A DNA stretch of 64,000 bases. Origin: Chrysophaeum taylorii (taxonomy: Eukaryota > Sar > Pelagophyceae > Pelagomonadales > Pelagomonadaceae). The notes below the pieces were generated by a model. The model made no database searches and had not been told where the DNA came from. It saw only the letters and a list, made by a program, of their open reading frames with translations. The stretch spans positions 62,001 through 126,000 of the forward strand of contig JAQMWT010000548.1 of assembly GCA_029834535.1 (NCBI GenBank), in the 5' to 3' direction. The position numbers and the translations under genes were made by a program. How positions within the stretch are numbered: position 1 is the first letter of the stretch; each line of letters begins with the position of its first letter. Shown in pieces: positions 22,030 through 32,400 of the stretch.

Positions 22030-23559
22030 ATGGTGTTGGCCCAACCGACGACGACGACGATGTCCGAGTCGTCGGCGGTGTCCGAGTCGTCGGCGGTGTC
22101 CGAGTCGTCGGCGCGTAAGAAACTGCGGGTGTCGACGTGGAAAGATGTGAAGGCGGCGAAGTATCAGGCCGGGCCAGCGGTGAAGGCCGCCTTGGGCGCG
22201 GCAGAGAGGGCGGCGCGGGCGTGGCTCGAGGCGCACGAGGGCGAGGATTCGGTGGCCCCCGAGAGGGAAACGATTCTAGGTGTGCTGCGCGAGATGAAGG
22301 GTGAGTGGCCGTGCCAGTCGCGGCCGAACGTTACCGACACGGGGAAGCCGGTGCCGGGTATGTGCCTGGGGCTGGTGTTTGCGTTGGGGCAGGGGGCCCA
22401 AGCGAGTCACGCGACCGAGTGCCATCCGGCGTTGACGCGGCTGCTGACGCGGTGGTGCGTGGCGACGCTGCCTCGGACCAAGGCGGGGCGAGTGTTTCCA
22501 TTCTCGAGTCTGCAGGTGAACTACAACTACAGGGCGACGAAGCACGTGGACGCGAACAACATCGGTCCTTCGTACATAATGTCGATCGGAGACCACGAGG
22601 GCGGGGAGCTGTGGACGGCCGACCAGGGTATCATCGACTGCAAGAATCGGTGGTGCCTGTTCGACGGGAACCGCGAGCACGAGACGCAGGATTTTAGGCC
22701 TTTGTCGCGAGCCGACACGGGCGGGTCGGGCGAGCGCATATCGTTCATCGCGTTCGCGCACGGGCAGTACTCTAGGTTGAGCCCGCGAGTCGTCGGGGAA
22801 TTGCGGGCGCTCGGGTTCACAGCGGCGCGGTCGGACGGGGTCGACGACGAGTTCTTCGAGCGGTACCGCATCGAGCGGAGCTATCTGACGGACGAGCACA
22901 ACGAGACGTTCCGGGCGTGCCTCGCCGAGCGCCGGAAGGCGAACGATCCGCGCGCGGGCCTGGCGCGGATCGGGGATGTCGCCGTCGAGTGCTACGGCCG
23001 GCAGGCCGAGCGGGGAGGCGGGTGGATGGCCTTCCGGGGCTGCGGCGGCGAGGCGACGGTCCTAGATTTGAAGGAAAACACGACGGGCATCTGGCTCGCC
23101 GAGCTCGAGTGGAACGAAAAGGACCTCGCGTTGCGGAGCCTCGAGCGTCTGAATTTTTACTCGAATCTCGGGTCCACGACGAAAAAATTCCAGAAGCGCG
23201 TGAGCGAGATGAAGACAGGAACGCCGGTGATTCTGGCGATCGCCGACACGGCCGCCGCCGCGTCGCGGCCGCTGGGCCGGGCGGTCTACGCGACGCTCGA
23301 GGCCCTCGGCGCGCCCGCCGACATGCCGGCCATCGAGTACCGCGCCGCCTGGGCCATGATCGGCTACAAGGGCGCCGACCCGGGCGACGCCCTCACCTCG
23401 ATGGGTACGCGTTCCACGCTTCTGCGTCTCGACGCGACGCTGACGCGTCGGGGCGCCCTCACGAGCCTCGAGAAGCGCGCCCCTCCCGACCTCACGAATA
23501 TCATCGACGTCGTCACGGGCGGCGGCCAGGACGAGCCGGTTTGGGCCGGCGACGCCTAA
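22030..23559 (+). CDS. 2-oxoglutarate/Fe(II) dioxygenase fused to an ILEI/FAM3-like domain
   Basis: 509 residues, intronless. Residues 12-29 are three SESSAV-like repeats. Residues about 95-248 fit a 2OG-Fe(II) oxygenase double-stranded helix: HVD at 172-174 and His217 as metal ligands, Arg236 for 2-oxoglutarate, with GGELW and WCLFDGNREHE around them. That spacing resembles TET/JBP-like and related algal oxygenases. Residues about 330-450 fit the ILEI/FAM3 (PANDER) fold: WMAFRGCGG, a central TGTPVILAIADTA strand and RAAWAMIGYKG near its end. ILEI domains are best known from secreted animal proteins and O-mannose glycosyltransferases. No signal peptide is visible. Substrate unknown. Confidence 0.75.
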   Translation: MVLAQPTTTTMSESSAVSESSAVSESSARKKLRVSTWKDVKAAKYQAGPAVKAALGAAERAARAWLEAHEGEDSVAPERETILGVLREMKGEWPCQSRPNVTDTGKPVPGMCLGLVFALGQGAQASHATECHPALTRLLTRWCVATLPRTKAGRVFPFSSLQVNYNYRATKHVDANNIGPSYIMSIGDHEGGELWTADQGIIDCKNRWCLFDGNREHETQDFRPLSRADTGGSGERISFIAFAHGQYSRLSPRVVGELRALGFTAARSDGVDDEFFERYRIERSYLTDEHNETFRACLAERRKANDPRAGLARIGDVAVECYGRQAERGGGWMAFRGCGGEATVLDLKENTTGIWLAELEWNEKDLALRSLERLNFYSNLGSTTKKFQKRVSEMKTGTPVILAIADTAAAASRPLGRAVYATLEALGAPADMPAIEYRAAWAMIGYKGADPGDALTSMGTRSTLLRLDATLTRRGALTSLEKRAPPDLTNIIDVVTGGGQDEPVWAGDA

Positions 23560-23627
23560 CGAACATCAAGTTCCACGTCGGTTCGGTTTCGGTGGCGATA
23601 AGAGTGTGAGCAATGGCTTAAGAGCAT

Positions 23628-24785
23628 ATGGCGGGGAAGGCGCGCAAGAGCAACGGACACCGGAGTAGTAGCAGCAGCAGCAGCAGCAGTAGTAGTAACG
23701 GGAAGCGCGTGGTGACGCCGCGGCGGTCGTGGGGCCGGCTCGTGGTGTACTGCGGCGCCGCCGTCGGCGCGAGTCTGTGGTGGCGGGTCGACAAGAAGCA
23801 AGAAAAGAGCGCGACGGAGAGCGTGCGCGACCTTCTCGCCAAGGGCGAAACCGAGGCCGCCCTCGAAGCGGCGCAGTCGGCGCTCGACGGCGAAAGGGAA
23901 TGGTCGGAGATGCACTTTCTCAAGGGCCGCGCCTTGATGGCCCTCGAGCCGTCGCGGTGCGCGGGCGGCACGTGCCGGCAGCACGCGGCCGCGGCCTTTG
24001 CCGACGCGCTGCGCACGGCGCCCCCCGGACCCGCGACCGAAGAGGCGACGGCCTGGCTCGTCGATGCGACGACCGACCTCCGCGGCATCGACGGCACGTC
24101 CCCGGAGCGCGTCGCGGCCCTCTTCGACGACTACGCCGAAACCTTCGACGATCATCTCGTCCACGAGCTCGGCTACTCGGCTCCGGCTATCATCGCCGAC
24201 GCCGTCGCCGCCTACGAGAAACAACGCGGCCGCGCGCTCGACCGCATCCTCGACGTCGGCTGCGGCACGGGCCTCGTCGCGCGAGAGCTTAGGCGCCGAG
24301 GTATCGCCGCCGAGCTCGAGGGCGTCGACCTCTCGCCCAAGATGGTCGCGCGCTCGGCGACCCACTACGACGGCGTCCGCGTCTGCGACGCGCGCCGCCT
24401 TTCCGTCGACTGTGCCGTGACTCCTAGACCGGACCTCGTCGTCTTCGGCGACGTTCTAGTCTATCTCGACGACCGAGACGTCGAGCGCGTCCTCCGCGAG
24501 GTCAAGGCCCTCGAGGTCGACCTCGTCGCCCTCACCGTCGAGCGACCCGCCCTCGACACCGAGCGCCGCCTCGTCGACGCCGGTCGCGACTGGCGCTGCG
24601 TCCTCGGCAGCTCGGGCCGCTACTCCCACAACCTATACTGGCTCGCTGACTTCATGCTCGCCCAGCTCCGCTACGAGGTTCACTGGATCGGCGAGCTCTG
24701 CGACGGCTGTCCCTACCCCCCCCTCCGCTACGAGCGCGCCATTCCCGTCCGCGGGGCCGTCGTCCTCTTTCGTCGCCGCCGCTGA
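23628..24785 (+). CDS. Membrane-anchored TPR-methyltransferase (COG4976-like)
   Basis: 385 residues. A poly-Ser stretch and a hydrophobic segment (LVVYCGAAVGASLWW, about residues 39-55) suggest an N-terminal anchor. Then a short TPR-like region (about 60-130), the phrase RVAALFDDYAETFDDHLVHE, and a class I SAM methyltransferase core with motif I LDVGCGTGLVARELR near residue 210 and an acidic GVDLSPKMV motif II. The combination of TPR and this methyltransferase is typical of COG4976. The substrate is unknown. It starts 69 bp after the dioxygenase gene on the same strand. Confidence 0.8.
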   Translation: MAGKARKSNGHRSSSSSSSSSSSNGKRVVTPRRSWGRLVVYCGAAVGASLWWRVDKKQEKSATESVRDLLAKGETEAALEAAQSALDGEREWSEMHFLKGRALMALEPSRCAGGTCRQHAAAAFADALRTAPPGPATEEATAWLVDATTDLRGIDGTSPERVAALFDDYAETFDDHLVHELGYSAPAIIADAVAAYEKQRGRALDRILDVGCGTGLVARELRRRGIAAELEGVDLSPKMVARSATHYDGVRVCDARRLSVDCAVTPRPDLVVFGDVLVYLDDRDVERVLREVKALEVDLVALTVERPALDTERRLVDAGRDWRCVLGSSGRYSHNLYWLADFMLAQLRYEVHWIGELCDGCPYPPLRYERAIPVRGAVVLFRRRR

Positions 24786-25002
24786 CTAGCTCGCACCCGT
24801 ATGTACTTACGCGCGACGATGGGTCTCCCCGCCCTTTTGCATGCTTGCTGTAGACAGCAGCGCATGCACACGACACGGCACGCACGCACCGGGACCGGGT
24901 TGTCGAGACTGATGGTTTTCTCTACTTCTTTCTTTCTTCCTTTCTTTCTTCTTCTTCTTCTTCTAAAAAACTACTACAACAACACCATCATCGTCGGATG
25001 AA

Positions 25003-26061
25003 TCACGGCGCCGTCGTCCGTCGTCGAATTTTGGCCAGCGTGGTGCGGGGCGCGTCTGGATGAAGGCCCTTGCGCTCGGGATGCTTGAACATGAAGCTGC
25101 CGACTTCGCGTCGCAAATGAAAGTGCGATATGTCGTGCTTGGCGCTCTTCGCCAAGTTTTCCGCGTCCCGCTTGGCGATCTTGACGTTGTTCGCGATGTC
25201 GTCGTGGATCTGCTTGTAGGCGTGTCGCGGGCCGATCATGCCCTGGAGGACGTTAAACCCGACCTTGAACTGGAGCTCGGCGGTGTCGCCCACAAAGCCC
25301 GAGGTCTGCCATTTGTTCAAGTGGAGGTGGTGGCCGTAGAGATCAACAGACATGTCGAGGATCTCGAACCGCCCGATACGCCACGTCGCGTCGGGCTTCT
25401 CGCGGAGAATGGCCGCGCGGACGTCGCCCTCGTCGTCGACGCGCCATCTGCGGATAAAATTCTCGGCGAACTTGATTCGTTTCTGGATCTTGTGCTCCCT
25501 AGCGGTCCTGGAATATTGGTCCACTACCGCCTTGGTCTTAAGGAGCGAGACGAAGGCGTTCGGGCGAAACAGCGTCGAGCGTCGCGCGGCGAGACTCTCG
25601 CCGTGGTCGCTCGAACGACTACGCCCCCGCGTCTTCCCCCGGTGTATCTCGTAGACCTCGACGCGCACCCCAGTCATGACGATGGCGTCGACCTCGCGCG
25701 CGGTGAAGCCCGCGCAAAACGGGTGGCGGGGCGTGCCGACCCAGCAGATGCCGCCGAGGCTCGCGAGGCCGAGGGCGCCAGAGGTCCGGAACTCGAGGCT
25801 CGAGATCATCGCGACGCACTTGGAGCCCTCCTCCTCGTTTTTCTCCATCCCGACCTTGCGCAGCGTGATCCCCCGCGCGCGAAGCTCGAGCTCCTCGATC
25901 GACACCTCGAGCAACAGGGATCGACCCATGGCCCGCGCGAGCTCCTCGCACAACGCGCTTTCGAGGGCGCGCCACTGCCGCCGCAGCCACGCGCGGATCA
26001 AGCGCCATCGCCTGTACACTACTGTACACCCGCAGACGACGATCAAGACGCCAGGCAACAT
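25003..26061 (-). CDS. Membrane-anchored protein of unknown function
   Basis: 352 residues with an N-terminal hydrophobic segment (LPGVLIVVCGCTVVY) and then mixed alpha/beta sequence. Two stretches, LLEVSIEELELRARGITLRK and WRIGRFEILDMSVDLYGHHL, look like amphipathic beta strands of the kind seen in chorein/AsmA-like lipid-transfer proteins, but I would not assign the family. The C-terminus is basic. It is convergent with the methyltransferase gene and divergent from the PLAC8 gene, with only 23 bp between starts. Confidence 0.7.
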   Translation of the reverse strand: MLPGVLIVVCGCTVVYRRWRLIRAWLRRQWRALESALCEELARAMGRSLLLEVSIEELELRARGITLRKVGMEKNEEEGSKCVAMISSLEFRTSGALGLASLGGICWVGTPRHPFCAGFTAREVDAIVMTGVRVEVYEIHRGKTRGRSRSSDHGESLAARRSTLFRPNAFVSLLKTKAVVDQYSRTAREHKIQKRIKFAENFIRRWRVDDEGDVRAAILREKPDATWRIGRFEILDMSVDLYGHHLHLNKWQTSGFVGDTAELQFKVGFNVLQGMIGPRHAYKQIHDDIANNVKIAKRDAENLAKSAKHDISHFHLRREVGSFMFKHPERKGLHPDAPRTTLAKIRRRTTAP

Positions 26062-26084
26062 CGTCAGGAAGTGGCGAAATTATA

Positions 26085-27179
26085 ATGGCACGCAATCAGC
26101 ACCACAAGGACGACGTCGAGCTGTCGGTGACCGAGGAGAAGATGGAAGAAGCGCCCGACTGGGAGGTGGGGTTCTGCGACTGCAAGTTCGTCGGGGGCTG
26201 CTGCTGCTGCCTCGCCTTCGTGCCCTGCGTCGGGGACCGCATCGTGATGGCCTACGCGCTGACCGAGATGGAAGGCCAGCGCGGGAGCGTGTGCTTCCAC
26301 GCGTGGTGCGCCTCGACCTGCGTCGCGCGGTCCTACGTCCGCGAGGTCTACGGGATTCGGGGCTCCGCGGGCTGGGACTGTTGCCTAAGCCTGTGCTGCC
26401 GCGGCTGCAACGCCGCGCAACTCCTCGGTCACGTCTACGTCGCCGGCAAGCCCCCCATGCTGCCCGACATGAATCCCGACCTCGCGGCTAACTTCGCCGG
26501 CATACCCGCCGAGTGGCGCGAACTCTGCTGCTTCGATCCTTGCAATGCCCTCCACAACATGTTGTGCTTCCACTGCATGTCGGCGGCGCACGTTTCCGCC
26601 GTCACCGGCCTCCCCATGTGGCTCCCTCTCGCCTACTCGTGCTACTGCTTCAACCACCACATCATCAGAGTCAACTACGGCATCCCCGGCGCCTCCTGGT
26701 GGAGCGACTGCCTCGAACCCGTATTGTGCTCCCTCCTCTACATCCCGCCCGTCACCTTCTTCGGCATCTTTGTCAACTGCTGCTACTACACCCAGATGCT
26801 CGAGTACGAGCGTCAAACCATAATCCGAGCCAACGCCAATGGCCACCCCAGACTATTCCTCAACTCGAACATCAGCGCCGACATCACCACCTCCCAGCCC
26901 CACCGCGCCGACCCCCCGCCCACGGCCGCCGTCGCTGTCCACGACGATCCATCGTCGTCGTCGTCGCCGCCATCCTTGGCCGGCCCGACGACGACGACGA
27001 CGACGAGTACCGCGCAACACCCGGACACCCCGTCCATCGCCGCGTGGCTTTTTCCCTACGCCCTCGTCACCACGCTCGCCACCTGGGTCCACTACCGCGT
27101 CGCGGGATCCAACGACGCAGACGCAGAGACCACCCCCCCACCTCACCCCACCCCCCCCGCATCCATCACTCGTAACTGA
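26085..27179 (+). CDS. Double PLAC8-domain Cys-rich protein
   Basis: 364 residues. Two tandem PLAC8-like Cys-rich modules: residues about 26-125 (WEVGFCDCKFVGGCCCCLAF through CCRGCNAAQLLG) and about 145-250 (WRELCCFDPCNALHNMLCFH through NCCYYTQML). PLAC8 proteins include plant FWL/PCR regulators of cell number and metal transport, and are usually membrane-associated through the Cys-rich hydrophobic stretches. The C-terminal 110 residues are Pro/Thr/Ser-rich with a final hydrophobic segment (AAWLFPYALVTTLATWV). Pfam-level membership is inferred from pattern and composition. Confidence 0.7.
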   Translation: MARNQHHKDDVELSVTEEKMEEAPDWEVGFCDCKFVGGCCCCLAFVPCVGDRIVMAYALTEMEGQRGSVCFHAWCASTCVARSYVREVYGIRGSAGWDCCLSLCCRGCNAAQLLGHVYVAGKPPMLPDMNPDLAANFAGIPAEWRELCCFDPCNALHNMLCFHCMSAAHVSAVTGLPMWLPLAYSCYCFNHHIIRVNYGIPGASWWSDCLEPVLCSLLYIPPVTFFGIFVNCCYYTQMLEYERQTIIRANANGHPRLFLNSNISADITTSQPHRADPPPTAAVAVHDDPSSSSSPPSLAGPTTTTTTSTAQHPDTPSIAAWLFPYALVTTLATWVHYRVAGSNDADAETTPPPHPTPPASITRN

Positions 27180-27203
27180 GTTGTTGCGTTGAAGGAGCAG
27201 AAG

Positions 27204-27818
27204 ATGTCTGGGGCCGCCCTGGAGCCCGTCGTGACGGGGGTCGGGGTCGGGGGGCTGATCTTCGGGGCGTCGTACGTGTTGTTGACGGTGTTCCCCGCGC
27301 TCGGGCAGCAGGAAATGAGCGAGGAGCAGCGCGTCAAGGCGGTGCACTCGAAGATGTACCGATTGGCGGCGGGATTGGGGGCGACGACGTTTTTGCTCGG
27401 AATGCTCGCCGTGGATTTGGTTTTCGACACGACGCAATCCCCGCCGGCGGGGTTCGTGGCGTATTACTGCACGCTTCTGCCGAGCCTTTCAACGTTTCCC
27501 GAGGCGCTGCGCGTCGTCCTTCCTTGCGCGGCCCTCGCGGGGGCCGGGGGAATCAACGCGATGTTACCCTCGAGAACCGTCCCCGACCTCGTCTCGCCCC
27601 TCGTCCTCCTTTCCCTTGGCCTTCCCACCTTGATGCGCTCAGTCTGGGCCGTTTCGGCGATGTGCGACGACGGTGCTGGCCCGGACGAAACTCAGGACCG
27701 CGTCCTGCGGTTGCACCTCCAAATTGGGGCTATCCTCCTCACGAGCCTCTTGTGCCAGCTTGTGTCCTTCGCCGCCACGCTTTCCTCGATGGCGAGGAAG
27801 CAAAAAGATGCCACCTAG
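27204..27818 (+). CDS. Small multi-pass membrane protein of unknown function
   Basis: 204 residues from the ATG at 27204. Four or five hydrophobic helices (GVGVGGLIFGASYVLLTVF, LAAGLGATTFLLGMLAV, a central segment, and AILLTSLLCQLVSFAAT). No family recognised. It starts 25 bp after the PLAC8 stop on the same strand and ends 23 bp before the sialidase 3' end, so the locus is very tight. Confidence 0.6.
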   Translation: MSGAALEPVVTGVGVGGLIFGASYVLLTVFPALGQQEMSEEQRVKAVHSKMYRLAAGLGATTFLLGMLAVDLVFDTTQSPPAGFVAYYCTLLPSLSTFPEALRVVLPCAALAGAGGINAMLPSRTVPDLVSPLVLLSLGLPTLMRSVWAVSAMCDDGAGPDETQDRVLRLHLQIGAILLTSLLCQLVSFAATLSSMARKQKDAT

Positions 27819-27840
27819 TGTTGTTGTTGAGGTTGTTTGC

Positions 27841-28920
27841 TTACTTCCTTTCGCGAGAAGAAGAAGAAGAAGAATGACGACGGTGGAGGGTCGTCGACAG
27901 ATTGATAGTAGCGAAGGCGATCGAGTGCGAGGCGTTCGGGATGCCGGGGACGTCGTCCGAGTCGAGTTCGAAGAGAATGCCGAGGGTATCGAATTCGAGG
28001 GCTTCGTCGTTTCCCCCCTTGAAGAAAGAGAAAAGCGTGGTGAGCTGCGAGTAGCCCGCGGCATCCGGCCAGACGGAAATCGAGGTCGGGTATGTTTTGC
28101 CGCCGTCGGTGGAGACGCTGACGACGAGGTCCCTGCGATCGTGGGAATCTCGGTCGTGGGAGACGTAGTAGGTGTCGGGATGCGCGGGGCTACGGACAAT
28201 GCTGCCCTGGCAGCCCGGGTCGGGGAGGTCGTCGAGGTAGACAACTTCCGAGGGGTGGTAGTCGCCGTCTTCTGGGACCCAAAGCACTTGGGCCCTCTCG
28301 CCCTTGCTCGTGCGACAGTTTGCTAGAATGGTCGTCGCGTTGCCACCACCAAAGGCGAGCGAGCATTCGTTGACGCCCTCGACGCTCGTCGAGCTCGCCG
28401 TCCACGTCGTTCCGGAATCTCTCGACCAGTAGAGGTTTGTTCGGCCGTCGAATCGGGTCGAAAAGAAGAGGCCACCCCGGTCGTCGCAGAGGCCGACCGA
28501 AGGGCCGACGAGGCCGCCGGTGTTTTCGAGCGGCGGGTATTTTAGGGTGGTCGCCGCGCTCCAGGTTCGCCCGTCGTCGCGCGAAACGGCCTCGACGTCG
28601 ACGCCGTGCGAGTCGTCGGTCGGATTGTTTTGCGTGTCAAAGTGCAGGAGTACGGTCGAATCGTTTGCTTGGACGGGATTCGGGTTGGAGGCGGACCCGC
28701 CGCGGTACACCTCGATCACCTCGCCCCAGGTCTCTCCCCCGTCCTCCGACCGGCGCACGACGATCGCATGATCCGTCGAGTCGTCGCTGCACCCCGCGCT
28801 CCGGTCCTCGGCAAAGGCCAGCAGTGTCCCCGTCCTCGTCTCGAGAATCGTCGGAATCCGGAAGCACACGCGCCCGGGCGCCACACCCGAATAAAACACC
28901 GGGGTCAACAACGCCAACAT
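27841..28920 (-). CDS. Sialidase (GH33-type neuraminidase)
   Basis: 359 residues. FRIP motif at residues 20-23 (VCFRIPTIL) and Asp-box repeats SEDGGETW, SRDDGRTW, SRDSGTTW and STDGGKTY spaced along the chain, the hallmark of the six-bladed sialidase propeller. Further Arg residues suitable for the carboxylate-binding triad follow (STRFDGRTNLYWS region). GH33 enzymes release terminal sialic acid or, in algae, possibly Kdn. There is no signal peptide; the N-terminus starts just ahead of FRIP, so a missing upstream exon is possible. It ends in a Ser-rich tail. Confidence 0.88.
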   Translation of the reverse strand: MLALLTPVFYSGVAPGRVCFRIPTILETRTGTLLAFAEDRSAGCSDDSTDHAIVVRRSEDGGETWGEVIEVYRGGSASNPNPVQANDSTVLLHFDTQNNPTDDSHGVDVEAVSRDDGRTWSAATTLKYPPLENTGGLVGPSVGLCDDRGGLFFSTRFDGRTNLYWSRDSGTTWTASSTSVEGVNECSLAFGGGNATTILANCRTSKGERAQVLWVPEDGDYHPSEVVYLDDLPDPGCQGSIVRSPAHPDTYYVSHDRDSHDRRDLVVSVSTDGGKTYPTSISVWPDAAGYSQLTTLFSFFKGGNDEALEFDTLGILFELDSDDVPGIPNASHSIAFATINLSTTLHRRHSSSSSSRERK

Positions 28921-29319
28921 GTGTGGAATTTTTTTAACGGTCTCTAGAATAATGAATTAATTGCCTTGGAGTGTGGTGGTGTCATCTTGGTGAACTTCTT
29001 CCGAACCCGAACTAACCCGAACTACCGAACTACCGAACAATACTGGGGGGGCACATACACGAGGTCCGCCTCGAGGAGGAGCGAACTACAGCAAGCAGCA
29101 GGAGCAGCAGCAGCGTGGAGGGAATAACAAGGCAGCAGCAGCAGCAGCATCGTCTCCCAGTCTTCTGGACGCGCGCGGATTGCGCGGGTATTGTGTACTG
29201 TATCGTCTTGGCTCGGCATCAACCGACCAACCGAGCAACCGAGCAACCGAGGGTGGGTGGTGGAGGAACGAACAAGAAGAAGAAGATGATGATGACGAAG
29301 TGCGGATCACGTCGGGTGA

Positions 29320-29350
<31 letters not shown>

Positions 29351-29447
29351 GAAGGAAGGAAGGAAGGAAGGAAATGATGGGTTTGCGACTGCGCAGCAGC
29401 GTAAGTTGGTGAGTCGGCAGGACGAGGCCGAGAGTACGTCTTGGCGT
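28921..29447. other. Spacer with simple repeats
   Basis: CAG/CTG-rich tracts at 29090-29150 and a GAAA-to-GAAG microsatellite at 29318-29374. Divided between the promoter of the sialidase gene and the 3' flank of the ubiquitin ligase gene. No gene seen. Confidence 0.6.
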
Positions 29448-32400
29448 TCAGTCTTGGCGCACTCGCTCGTGGTGGTTTTGCAACCGAAGGCCGACCAGGT
29501 ACCTCGCGTCGCGGACGGCCTCGTGGACGAAGTCAAACCTGCGAAAAAAAAAGTCGGTCGAACAAAAGCAAAAAAGCGCACCAGTTGAGGAGGGGCTCGA
29601 CGAGGTGGAGAGCCGCCGAGGAGAGGAGGGTGGCTGCGAGCGCGTAGCGATACAAGACGAGGATTTGCGCGCCGAGGTCGGCGGCGGGGTTCTCCTCGAG
29701 CCATCTGCCGATGGAAACGGCGACGGCGGTCGGGAGCGCGGGGGCGAGCGTCAAGTCGAGGAGGTCGAGGACGACGGGGACGGCGAGGTCGTAGAGGAGG
29801 GCCGCGTCGAAGTCGTCGACGGGTTTGGCGATGGCGTCGCGGAAGCGGAGGGCCGCGCGTGGCCAGGAGCCAGCGTCGTCGCGGCGAAACGCGGGGTCGC
29901 GGCGCTCGTCTTCGAGGGCGTCGTCTTCGGGATCGTCGGCGGCGACGCGCGCGGCCGCGAGGGCGAGCGCCTGGAGGACGAGGAGGCCGAGAGCCCAGTC
30001 TCGCAGCCAGTCGAAGGGCGGCACGCGGCGGGTTTTGCCCGAAAAGGGCGGCGACCACGCGGCCCAATCGTCTCGCGAGGCGACGACGGCGACGTCGTAG
30101 AGACAGCCCACGAGGAGGGGAGCTACCGCGAACCAGAGGAGAACGAAGGCCAGAACCTCGGCCCATCGTCGGTCGCGTCGTCTCCGTCGATCCTCCTGCT
30201 GCCTCCGTGGTCTATCGAGGTCGCGGGGCTCGTCGCGCTCGTCTCTCACGGCGTCGAGGGGATCCGAGTCGTCGAGCCAGGGTCCGAGGACGAAGAGGAC
30301 GAGGGCCCAGCCGACGGCCAGGGCGAAGGGGTCGTGCGAGCGCGGCGCACGGAGCAGGTCGAGGACGCACCGGCCGAGCGCGACGGGGCCGACGGCCACG
30401 AGCGCGGTCGCGCCTACCATGAACGCCCAAGAGAAAGCGAGGAGCAAGACCTGCCGGCGGGAGTGAGCAACACAAAAAAAAACAGGACGCCGGGGAGAAA
30501 CCACGCGCGCGGCAAAGAATCTTCGGGGGGCGACGCGGGGGGCGAGAGAGCGCTCGCGGGGACCGGGGGGCTCGTCGCCCCAGGCCCAGCGCGGCGCCGA
30601 CTCGCCGACCTGGCGGTGGTGGTGGTGATGGGCCGCGTCGCCCGGCCTCGGCAGCAAGTAGCCGTCGAGGTCGAGGGCCGCGCACGCCGAGCCGAGCCAG
30701 AGGGTTTGCGCGTCGCGGAGGCGCGTCTTGAGGCGCTCGAGGAGACCGAGGACGCCGAGGTGAACGAGGACGAGCTCGAGGGGAATCTGCGCGCGCGGCG
30801 CGACGTAGCAGAACCGGACCACGAGGCGCGCCGCGCGAGGCGCGAACCGCGGCACGACCGAGCTGTACGCGAGGGCCGGGAGCGCCACGGCGACACCCAG
30901 GAGGGCGCCGTAGATGGCGAGCGACGTCGCGAGTCGCCGCGCGTGCGCTCTCGCCGGCTCGGCCAGGAGCGTCGCGAGCAAGTCTGGCCGATGCTGGTGC
31001 GGTCTCACGTGTCGCGCGAGGACAGCCGGATGCAGGACCTCGCGGAGCTGGAGCACCGCGACGGTCACGACCAACATGAAGCTGATGCCGAGCACCCATC
31101 GGCACAGCGCGACACCGAGCCCGCCGCCCCCGAGTTCGCGCACGGCCTCGGCCACGCCCACCTCCCCGACCACCTCGTCGTTCTCTCGACGACTGCCGGA
31201 CGTCGCGTTCTTGTTCTCCGCGGCCGCGGCGACGACGGCTTTGTCGTTGTTGTTGTTGTTGTTGTTGTTGTTGAGTTCCCCGGCGTCGCACTCGTCGTCG
31301 TCGTCGTCGCGGTCGTCGTCGTCGAGAATGTCGGGGGGAAAATCAGCGCTCGAGGCGTTCGAGACGACGACGACCCGAGGCGGCGGCGCCGAAGCGGCGA
31401 CGACGGGAAAAAGCGTCGTCGCGTTGGACGCGAGGGCCTCGTCGTCGACGAGGCGGCCGAGGTCCAACGAGAGGTAGGTGGACACGGGGACGTGGATCTT
31501 GAACGTGCGGACGGACGAGGGGCTGCTGCCGGGGAAGAAGAGGGGCGGAAATTCGGTCGCGCGGATCGCGAGGAGGGCGCGCGAGCTGAGCGCGGCGTCC
31601 AGGCCGGCGCCGAGGATGGACGGGAGCAAGACCATCTTGAGGGCGAGGAGGGTCGCGACCTTGGCGGCGGCGGCGGCCGCGTCGAGGGCCTTCTCGGCGC
31701 GGCGCCAGGCGCGCGCGGGCGCCCTCCGGCGCAACCATCGGGGCGCCGCTTTGAGCGCGGCGCGCCACACGCACGCGACGACGCCGAGCGCGACGTAGCC
31801 CGCGCCCATCTTGAGGAGGTCGTCGAGCCGGAGGGTGGGCGCGGGTCCCTCGGCGTCGTCGCTCTTTGGCGAGGCGCGCCACGCGGCCCCCAGCACGAGG
31901 TCCATCAAGGCGCGACCGAGGCCATCGAGGCGGCCGGCGACGCCCGCGGCGCCGCGGGCGAGGGCGCGCAGCGAGTCGAGAGCCGCCGCCTCCAACGGCG
32001 CGATCGACCGCGAGAGCCTCGCCCACGCCGTCGCGTCCCCGTTCGTCGCGTCCGCCGCGAGGCGGCGCGTCGTCGCGTTGACGGCCGACGCCGCGGCCGC
32101 GACGGGTCGTCGCCGGTAGATCCACGCGACCGACCGGGCCGCGGCCGCGACGACGAGCCGTCCGCCCGCCGCGAGCCATCGCCCGACGGCCGCGAGCGAC
32201 GAGCTCCGCGGGGCGGGGGGCGGCGGCGCGGCGTTGGGGATCACGACCCACGCCGCCGCCCACGTCGCCGCCGCGAGCGCCGCGCCGAACGACGCGCCGG
32301 CCGCGCGCCTCTCGGCCCACGCGGCGCCGAACGCCGCCGCGACCCTCGCCGCCGCTCGCCGCGTCGTGCCGTTCGCTCGCGCCGCGTCCACCCTCGCCGC

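Noticed and set aside
21775-22236. 153-residue Arg-rich minus-strand frame
   Set aside because: Antisense to the Ser-repeat N-terminus of the dioxygenase gene plus spacer; low-complexity only.
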